This document shows, one piece after another, positions 56,275 through 64,000 of a DNA stretch of 64,000 nucleotides. Under the pieces are notes generated by a model that searched no databases, was not told the DNA's origin, and saw only the letters and a program-made list of their open reading frames with translations. The first letter of the stretch is position 1; each line of letters starts with the position of its first letter. The DNA is taken from the NCBI GenBank assembly GCA_015698045.1, contig BLAL01000194.1, positions 620,001-684,000 on the forward strand, written 5' to 3'. A program made the position numbers and the translations under genes. This DNA is from Rhizophagus clarus (taxonomy: Eukaryota > Glomeromycota > Glomeromycetes > Glomerales > Glomeraceae).

Positions 56275-57796
56275 TTAATCATCGTTCTTTATAATTTGAA
56301 ATACTTCATAATCTTCAACTGAGAATTCATCTTCTGTTTCTCTTATCTTTTTTTCATAACTTGCTTGTTCACAACGACAAAGATCATATTCTTCAGAATC
56401 ATCACTCTCCAACACACGCATATCAATATCAACCTTACCAAATGTAGGTCCGAAATTATTATCGTAAAACAATGCATATTCTGTATCTATTACATGACTC
56501 AGAATCGGATCTTTAAAACTATCCCTATTTTTAAAAGAAAATATAAAACTATCTTTGGTTTCACCCCATTCATCATCATCATATGATTTCCATTTTAAAG
56601 GATTATATCCTCCAATGATTTCTTCTGTTTCCTTTACTTTAATAAATGTTACAGTGCAAAGTTTGTTATCACATAATTCATGAAACGTTTTAGGACTAAA
56701 TCCATCTCTACTTCCTCTTAATAATAATTCAAATTCATACGGTAGATATAACTCTCTTGTATAAGCAAATTTACTTTTAATATCGATTTTATCAATCCAT
56801 CTTGAAATTAAAGAAACAATATTTAAATTAACAATTGTTGAATCAATAATTTCATCAATATTTTTATACCTAGGAAGTAAAATATTATCACTTGGTATAC
56901 TATTAGGATTTAAGTAAGATTCTAATAATTCCTCATATAGTGAATGTTTTAAAAGTTTTTTATAAGGTCGTACTTTTTGAAAGAAGTCTTCTGATGAAAG
57001 ACTGAAAAATCTAACTAAAGGTAAACAATGTTGTAAAGTATTTTCCATCATTTTGAAATCATCATTCGACCAAGTTGTAGAATCTGAAAGAAGTGTAGGA
57101 TTTTTTTCAAGACCCCATTTTAATACATTTTCCCAAATATCAATTTCTTTCATTTGTAAATCATCTCTTTTAATGAGTGAAATCAAAGATTTTTCATTAA
57201 GTGAAGTAAAATCTAATGAATCGAATATTATCTGAGGAGATTTAGTCATGCAATCTGTACAAAAATTTTGAAGTTCTAATAAAGAATTAGACTGAAAACT
57301 TGTTTGATAAACAAGTCCAAAATGTTGTTCCATCCATTCAGATTTATTTTTAATTAAATACTCCTGTAAATAATCAACTATTTCTTGAAGATAAAGTTGA
57401 TCAGCAGCAACTAATATTTCTAATACCATCGAAGGTTCTTGTTCATTTAATGAAATTATCCCACCATAAATATATCTATATTATAAAAAGATTATTATTA
57501 TATATAAGTAAAGTACTTTATAATTGTTATTTTATAACTTACTTTAAAATAATCTGAAAAATTTCTGGTGAAATATTCGGAAACTTAATATGAACCAAAG
57601 AGCCATCATTATTCTTCTTATTAGAAGCCAAAGTTCGTCGTAAAAATGGAGAACGATAGCATAGGATAATCATATGTGCACGAAATATTTTTACGTATGG
57701 ATCTTTACCAACTTCGATAGTAATATCAAAATATTTATCATCATCTAAAACTTCAATGTAATTTTGACTTAATTTTGAAAAAAATTGTTTATGCAT
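56275..57796 (-). CDS. BTB-BACK-TLDc protein (paralog 9), two exons
   Basis: Exon 1 is 57796-57543 (MHKQFFSKLSQNYIEVLDDD), exon 2 is 57475-56275, with an intron of 67 bp. The product is 484 residues. The ATG aligned with paralogs was chosen; an in-frame ATG lies two codons upstream. The BTB block reads FRAHMIILCYRSPFLRRTLA. The BACK block is nearly identical to paralog 8. TLDc: LLLRGSRDGFSP, IIGGYNPLKW, FGPTFGK. The acidic C-terminal loop (RVLESDDSEEYDLCRCEQAS) is distinct from its neighbours. No disabling change seen. Confidence 0.93.
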
Positions 57797-57906
57797 TTCC
57801 ATTATTAAATTTGCGAAGTACTGTAAGAAAATAAGCGAACTAAATAAGCGAACGAAACGAAATATATATTTATTTATATATGTATATTGTGAAATGTTAA
57901 ACAAAT

Positions 57907-57980
57907 GTCAGCTGACAAATGATAAACCTACTAAACTTACTCTTTTAATACTTTACCTTAGTGATCAACGTGTCATTACG
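57907..57980 (-). promoter_or_regulatory. Upstream elements of paralog 9
   Basis: The perfect palindrome GTCAGCTGAC (57907-57916) is followed about 45 bp on by TTACCTTAGTGATCAACGTG and TCATTACGC on the plus strand. The arrangement equals that of paralog 10 (60121-60195). Confidence 0.55.
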
Positions 57981-57984
57981 CAAA

Positions 57985-58465
57985 AAGTGAAACCTTATTT
58001 CAAATGTAAAAATTATAAATTCATAAAGGTATCTACAATTCGCCAATGTAAATTTTAAAAAATTGGAGTTTTTTTTTCATTACATTACGAGTACAACTAT
58101 TTTTTTTTGATTAACTTTCTTTTTAGAAATAAGAATTTTATTTTTGTAACGAAAAAAAAAAAAAAATAATTATTTTCTTATTTATTTATACAATTATGGT
58201 ATACGATACGACCAAAATTTGATAATTTTCTACAATATTTGTAATCATTGAATATATGGAGTAAAGATATAGAATAAATAAAAATATTTCCAAAATATAA
58301 TTTTTTTTTCTTTCATTTACGCATCTCACGTATAATATCCTGAGGTCAGTTTCTTTATGTTCTTTACATAAAAATAATATGATGAAATTACAATTGAGGA
58401 AACGTAATTTAAATAAACAATTCTATATTTTATAAACTTAGATTTAACCTATGCATATAAATACA
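57985..58465. other. Intergenic region, duplicated flank
   Basis: No gene. 58065-58205 and about 58310-58380 (TTTCTTTATGTTCTTTACAT) match the region downstream of paralog 9 at 55835-56170. Confidence 0.55.
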
Positions 58466-58468
58466 CAA

Positions 58469-59994
58469 TTAATCATTTTTCCTTTTAATTTGAAATACTT
58501 CATAATCATGTATTGAAAACATATCTTCTGTATCTCTTATCTTTTTTTCATAAATTGTTTGTTCGCACTGACAATAGTCATATTCTTTTAAATCATTATT
58601 CTCAACTACATATATATTAAAATCTTTTATGCCAAATGTAGGTCCGAATTCATTATGGTAATACAATGCACATTCTGGATCTATTATATGACTCAAGATT
58701 GGATCCTTAAAACTATTCCCATTTTTAAAAGAAAATATAAAACTATCTTTGGTTTTACCAAATTTACCGTCACTACATGACTCCCATATTAAAGGATTAT
58801 ATCCTCCAATGATTTCTTCTGTTTCCTTTACTTTAATAAATGTTACTGTATAACGTATATTATCACATAATTCATGAAACTTTTTAGGAGTAAATCCATC
58901 TCGACTTCCTCTTAGTAATAATTTAAATTCATATGGTAAATATAATCCTCCTTCATTGCTTTTAAGATCATTATCAATCCATCTTGAAATTAAAGAAATA
59001 ATATTTAAATTAACAATTGTTGAATCAACATTTTCATTAATGTTTCCACATCTGGGAGGGAAGATATTATAACTTGGTATAAAATCAGGATTTAAATAAA
59101 ATTCTAATAATTCTTCATAAAGTTGATGGTTTAAAAGTTTTTTATAAGGTCGAACTTTTTGAAAAAAATCTTTAGGTGAAAGATTGAAAAATCTAACTAA
59201 AGGTAAACAATGTTGTAAAGTATTTTCCATCATTCTGAAATCATCATTCGACCAAGTTGTAGAATCTGAAAGAAGTGTAGGATTTTTTTCAAGGCCCCAT
59301 TTTAATACATTTTCCCAAATATCAATTTCTTTCATTTGTAAATCATCTCTTTTAATGAGTGCTATCAAAGATTTTTCATTAAGTGAAGTAAAATCAAATG
59401 AATCGAATATTTTTTGAGGAGATTTTGACATGTAATCTGTACAAAAATTTTGAAGTTCTAATAAAGAATTAGACTGAAAACTTGTTTGATAAACAAGTCC
59501 AAAATGTTGTTCCATCCATTCAGATTTATTTTTAATTAAATATTCCTGTAAATATTCAACTACTTCTTGAAAATAAAGTTGATCAGCGGCAGTTAATACT
59601 TCTAAAACTTCTAAAGGTTCTTGCTCGTTTAATGAAATTATCCCACCATAAATATACCTATGTTATAAAAAGGTTAGTATATAAATTTTTTTTTTTTTTA
59701 AATATAAATACTTTAATAAAATTGTTACATTATAACTTACTTTAGAATAATCTGAAAAATTTCTGGTGAAATATTCGGAAACTTAATATGAACCAAAGTA
59801 CCATCATTATTCTTCTTATTAGAAGCCAAAGTTCGTCGTAAAAATGGAGAACGATAGCATAGGATAATCATATGTGCACGAAATATTTTTACGTTTGGAT
59901 CCTTACCAACTTCGATAGTAATATCAAAATATTCATCATCTTCTAAAACTTCAATGTAATTTTGACTTAATTTCGAAAAAAATTGTTTGGACAT
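58469..59994 (-). CDS. BTB-BACK-TLDc protein (paralog 10), two exons
   Basis: Exon 1 is 59994-59741 (MSKQFFSKLSQNYIEVLEDD), exon 2 is 59657-58469, with an intron of 83 bp. The product is 480 residues, the shortest intact copy. A deletion of several residues in the linker before TLDc gives WIDNDLKSNEGGLYLPYEF where others have about seven more residues (KIDIKSKFAYTREL). TLDc: LLLRGSRDGFTP, IIGGYNPLIWE, FGPTFG. The end reads SIHDYEVFQI with His for the usual Glu. The frame is open throughout. Confidence 0.92.
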
Positions 59995-60120
59995 TTCCAT
60001 TATTAAGTTTGCGAAATACTGTAAGTAATAAGCGAACAAAGTAAGCGAACGAAACAAAAAAAAAATATCGTTCAATAAAGGGGGGAAATATATACTGTAT
60101 ATTGTGAAATGTTAAACAAA

Positions 60121-60195
60121 TGTCAGCTGACAAATGATAAACCTACCAAACTTACTCTTTTAATACTTTACCTTAGCGATCAACTTGACATTACA
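60121..60195 (-). promoter_or_regulatory. Upstream elements of paralog 10
   Basis: GTCAGCTGAC palindrome (60122-60131), then TTACCTTAGCGATCAACTTG and ACATTACAC on the plus strand. It is nearly the same as upstream of paralog 9. Confidence 0.55.
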
Positions 60196-60340
60196 CAAAA
60201 AGTGAAACCTTATTTCAATTGTAGAATGTTGTCATGCACTATGGCAGTATTTTGGTAATGTCGGTAGCACATCGACTAATACTTATTGTAGAATAAATTT
60301 ACTTATTTATCGCGTTGGTTAAAATTGAATTTTTATATCA

Positions 60341-61289
60341 CAGTAAAAGAGATCAAACACGTCACTAGGCATTACCTTTATAGAGAAATTAACGACTTCT
60401 CAAAAAATAAAAGACCTACAACCCGATTGGATTACTTTCGGAAAAAATATGGACTGAGTACGGTCAGAGAAACTATCATTAAAGGGCGTTCGTACTTACT
60501 GGCGGGTTTTCGTTCAGAGAATCACATGATGGATACGTTCAATAGGAAAGAAAAGTGAATAATCCGGACTTCAAGGGCCCATGAATACGGAAAGATGATA
60601 TGGTCTTTTCGGGCACGAAGTCAATTAAGACGGACGGAAGAATCACGAATGAGAATATTTTAAAGCTGAATACAACGGAGATTACAGAATCGGAATTAGC
60701 CGCGTTTGGTATTACGACGGAAGAATGGAGGAAGATCCAAGAAGATATTAAAGATGGCGTTATAAGGAACTATTTGACCGGAGTAGGAAATGGAAGCTAT
60801 CAATGAACATTGTACTTCAAGATTAGAACCAGAACAAGTTAGAGAAAGAATTAATGAAAACAAGAAACGGGTCATAAATAACGGGGAGTCGTTATATAGA
60901 TCAAAATTTGGCGCAAAAAGTGTTAGCGACAATAGATCAGACTATACCGACGACACGTTGTTTAAAGATTTATTATAATGTTTTTTTTATTCTTTAAATT
61001 GTATTATTGATGTTTTTTACTCTGATTTTTTTTTATATATAGTTTTTTTTTTTATTTGTTTTATAGTTTAGTTTAGTTCGTTTGATTTTTTAGTAGTATA
61101 GTTCGTTCGACCTTAGCTTAGAATTAGTATAGTTATTAGATAGTTTTAGATAGGTCTTCACTTGAAATATAGTGATTTATATGTATGGATGTTTATGTTA
61201 AATGTCTATGTTGGAAGTATTGCAACGGAGGTTCTGGCGTTCATAATAAAGAAATTTTTTTTTTAAAAAAAAAAAAGAAAAGAAAAAAA
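60341..61289 (+). mobile_element. Retroposed sequence, family R, 5'-truncated copy
   Basis: 949 bp bounded by GAATTTTTATATCA (60327-60340) and GAATTTTATATCA (61290-61302), a near-perfect target duplication. It ends in AATAAAG and an A-rich tail. It aligns with the second half of the copy at 48141-50339 from the KEI motif on. Plus-strand frames: 60325-60558 (IKGRSYLLAGFRSENHMMDT), 60600-60806 (ITESELAAFGITTEEWRKIQ) and 60790-60978 (NKKRVINNGESLYRSKFGAK). These are successive parts of one old protein. The 3' untranslated part is about 260 bp. The 5' truncation is typical of target-primed reverse transcription. Confidence 0.75.
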
Positions 61290-61302
61290 GAATTTTATAT
61301 CA

Positions 61303-61940
61303 GGGAATTTAGTCTATAAAACTACTTTTCGTGCAAATTAATAATCGATTGGCAAATGACAATTGTAATTGCTAATACAATATTTACTTAATTTTAGATC
61401 CACAAGGATGAATACTTATTCGTATATCAAGTAATTAGAATTTGCATATAGTAAATTGAATTTCTAAAGGCCAGTTCTTGAGAGATTTTTCGGATAAAAG
61501 ACTAAAATTTCATTTGTAAAAGATGTAGCTAATGGCTTTAGAAATTTTTATATTTTAATGAAACGATACTATGAATATATCACATATCCGTGCTTTATTA
61601 TTATCACGTGATCTTAAATATAGTGTGACATTTAAGCATAGTAACATATTACTATTTAGAAGCTGGCTGAAATTGTCATAATTCCCGACCTGAAAAATGT
61701 GTATAACAAATTGTAAATTTCTTGGCTGGTACCTTACCTTTGCATTTGAGTTTCTGTTTATTAATATTTGCACTAAAATGACATCGCATAATGCTGAAAG
61801 AATTGCATGATTTTGTTAATTCATCAAATGAAATTGAATATTTTATAATTTTTTTAAAAAAAATAATCCAATTAATTGTAATAGACGTTGGGATGCTTTT
61901 TACATAATTTTAATTTTCAGCACCCACAAAATAGTATTCC
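61303..61940. other. AT-rich intergenic region
   Basis: No gene recognised. A 72-codon minus-strand frame at 61555-61773 has no supporting evidence. Confidence 0.45.
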
Positions 61941-61945
61941 TATTT

Positions 61946-62230
61946 ATGTCGTCTGAGCTTGATTTATTGAGACAACGTATCACCGAGCTTAAGACTGAAA
62001 ATGCTCAGAATATGGAACTATAGACCAAACTTAGGAGCAGAATCAAGAAATTGGAGATAAGAAGAATTTACTCTATAACGAAAATTTTAGACATGATAAA
62101 ATAATTATTTATTGAACTTAACGAAGTAAAAAAATTTAGACATAATTTTGACGAATTTAAAAAGAATCAGAATCTAAGGATAATCGTAAATTACAAACCA
62201 AATGCATCCAGATAGCTAAGTAATTCTTAA
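61946..62230 (+). pseudogene. Coiled-coil protein remnant (MSSELDLLRQ family)
   Basis: An ATG starts MSSELDLLRQRITELKTENA. The stop codon TAG after NMEL is followed in frame by TKLRSRIKKLEIRR. The start resembles a large Rhizophagus family of proteins beginning MS-ELDLLRQRI-ELEAEN, recalled from memory. The rest is decayed. Confidence 0.5.
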
Positions 62231-62604
62231 TAAGGAACCTATTATTGAATATCGCTTCCATTCATGTGAGAATTAAAGCCTAACGCCTTTTCCCAAAAAT
62301 AACAATTGTGTTAGAGGTAAGAGAGGCTCAGTATCTCACAAGCAGTCAAAAAACTATCGTGTTCGGCAAAAAAAGATTAATTGTCTAGACAATGGCTCAA
62401 AGTATGATATGACTAATTAGCAATCATACAGTAAGTAATACACGTAATTAATTGTTCTACATTATAAGAAACTAATCACCTGAAATGTGCATAACTTACA
62501 ATAATGACATAGATTGATTTTTATAGTATATAATCCAGTTCATCAGATATTATAATGATGTGTTAAGAGAGATATCAAGATCTGAAAAATTTTAATATAA
62601 ACAA

Positions 62605-62710
62605 ATGTCGTTTTTTTTAAACTTATGCAGACAATTTTTAAACTTGTACAAACATTTTTTTAATATAGAAAATATATATTCGCAACAACCAATGGTATTA
62701 GAAGATTTAG
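62605..62710 (+). other. Possible first exon upstream of the coiled-coil ORF
   Basis: The ATG frame MSFFLNLCRQFLNLYKHFF ends at a good donor (GTAAGAAAG at 62711). However, its phase does not match the next acceptor at 62911-62914, so the link to the following frame is unproven. Confidence 0.25.
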
Positions 62711-62914
62711 GTAAGAAAGTGGTTATGCACCGTTTTCTTGTTAATATATTAATAATTCTGTATATCTTTAGACACGTCTCTCAATTTTTTAAAATTTTTT
62801 GGTGTGTTATACGTCATTTCGGGACTGTTAGAAATAATTTTTAAAATCAAAGACGTATGTGCAGTAACATTAAATGATGCCACCTGTTTCATGTAGTAAC
62901 ATCTTGATTTTTAG

Positions 62915-63199
62915 GAAAATACAATCAAGACCTTGGGAGAAGAAAATAAGACTTTGAAGGAAAACATTGAGACATTGGGAGAAAAAAATGAGATTTTGAA
63001 AAAAAAAATTGGGACATTAGGAGAAACAAACAAGACTTTGAATGAAAGAATTGAGATCTTAGAGGAAAAAATAAATATGGGATTTGAACAAACAAATGAC
63101 AAGCTTGTACTACTCGACGAAAGATTGAACCTTAATAATGAGAAATGGAGCTTTCTTAATGATAAAGTAGAAGACAATAACGAGAAATGGAATTTATAG
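62915..63199 (+). CDS. Coiled-coil ORF, probably a last exon
   Basis: After the acceptor GATTTTTAG the frame reads ENTIKTLGEENKTLKENIET, continues with heptad repeats (ETLGEKNEILKKKIGTLGET), and ends in two NNEKW-type repeats. It forms about 60 residues of near-perfect coiled coil built from a repeated unit of about 14 residues (TLGExNxTLKexI). No start codon was fixed. Its partner or function is unknown. Confidence 0.45.
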   Translation, partial: ENTIKTLGEENKTLKENIETLGEKNEILKKKIGTLGETNKTLNERIEILEEKINMGFEQTNDKLVLLDERLNLNNEKWSFLNDKVEDNNEKWNL

Positions 63200-63204
63200 A
63201 ATAT

Positions 63205-63600
63205 AAATTATCTCAATCCGAAGAATCGGTAAGACCTTGAGTCACATTTTTCTACGTGAATAATTTTGTTGTCTGGTTAATTAAAAATTATATCAATTAC
63301 AGAACTGAATTACATAGGACACGAACTGCTTGTACTCATCCTTATTTTTCAAATTTATAATGCAGTACATAAAAATTTTTAATCATTCTTTATCTATTTG
63401 TTTTTACTTCTAACAATCCTTAATAAAAAACTTAATTTGATCTCTTGCTATACAATACATTTACATAGTACATACATTTTATTTTTCCGATATAATTAAT
63501 ACATTTTACACATCCATATAAGTTAAACACAATGCAATAAACATAATTTTGCGTCAAATATCTGAAGCATGAAAACCACATCTTATCGAATCCTCTAATT
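63205..63600. other. AT-rich intergenic region
   Basis: Nothing recognised. Confidence 0.45.
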
Positions 63601-63639
63601 TTAAGCCTATCGCTTACAGCTTATGAAACTGAACCCGAT

Positions 63640-63990
63640 CATGAAAGGCAAATTCAGGATAGCTTTATCGATTCTGAAGGAAATCAAAACAAGATGATCA
63701 GACTAATGCATCAGTAGCGCAAGCGAACACCTCGATTTCATCTAAAACACACGAATCTCACTTACCATAATTGAATCCAAATGAACCGTTTATTACCATA
63801 AGTAAATCGAATAGAACTTGCTTTGGAAAACGCGGACTTCATGTAGATACACTCCTTAATTTGCAGCAAAAATTCAAACGCATAAGGAGGGATTGGAGAA
63901 GTTGAAAAAGGATACCATCATCGAATTGCTAAATTACCAGAATGCAGATGAAGTTGGGAGGCTGTTTCACCGATACAAAATAAGTTAGAA
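63640..63990 (+). pseudogene. Degenerate coding remnant at the right edge
   Basis: Two shifting plus-strand frames look coding-like. One reads QANTSISSKTHESHLP (about 63715-63770). The other reads THKEGLEKLKKDTIIELLNY and NADEVGRLFHRYK (about 63875-63985). They may be the C-terminal part of the same family as the remnant at 61946. Several stops. Confidence 0.35.
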
Positions 63991-64000
63991 AAATACAGCA

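Noticed and set aside
1-64000. tRNA or rRNA genes
   Set aside because: No cloverleaf-like A and B box pair with acceptor stem, and no conserved rRNA core, was recognised by reading.

Overview
The window is AT-rich, intron-bearing eukaryotic DNA. It is dominated by a tandem family of BTB-BACK-TLDc genes and by nested transposons. The BTB-TLDc expansion, a recognisable Gag-like family and the style of the coiled-coil proteins all point to an arbuscular mycorrhizal fungus close to Rhizophagus irregularis. That assignment rests on family recognition from memory, not on a search.

Bases 1-20,770 hold one BTB-BACK-TLDc gene (minus strand) split by an insertion of about 19.9 kb. The insertion (513-20402) has terminal inverted repeats of about 610 bp and sits between GTTCT direct repeats. 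It carries its own divergent retroviral-type integrase on the minus strand. On the plus strand it carries a Gag-like protein with a CCHC knuckle, a retropepsin-like segment and a zinc-finger segment. I saw no polymerase of its own. Inside its Gag-like gene lies a broken 13.3 kb Ty3/gypsy element (4115-17430). That element in turn holds a CACTA-type element (6477-9663, itself carrying a 924 bp inverted-repeat element) and a hAT-type element (13483-14715). This is insertion within insertion at four levels.

Bases 20,800-39,490 are the core of the gene cluster: five intact-looking BTB-BACK-TLDc genes (24858-26376, 30120-31652, 33306-34833 and 36148-37679 on the minus strand; 37964-39487 on the plus strand) and one pseudogene (28200-29680). 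Each gene has a 254-nt BTB exon, one intron of 67-84 bp whose phase is conserved, and a second exon of about 1.2 kb for the rest of BTB, BACK and TLDc. A conserved block of about 50 bp lies roughly 100-170 bp upstream of most start codons.

Bases 39,490-52,500 are gene-poor. They hold decayed BTB/TLDc fragments, a partial Mrr-type endonuclease gene (45304-45812) and a BTB-TLDc pseudogene broken by a 2.2 kb poly(A)-tailed retroposed sequence (48141-50339). Bases 52,500-60,000 hold three more family members (one pseudogene, two intact), recently duplicated and probably homogenised by gene conversion. Bases 60,341-61,289 are a second, 5'-truncated copy of the retroposed sequence. The right end (61.9-64 kb) holds coiled-coil gene pieces.

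No rRNA, tRNA or CRISPR array was recognised. The intact host genes would encode paralogous BTB adaptor-like proteins; a role as cullin-3 substrate adaptors or in signalling is inferred from the domains only.
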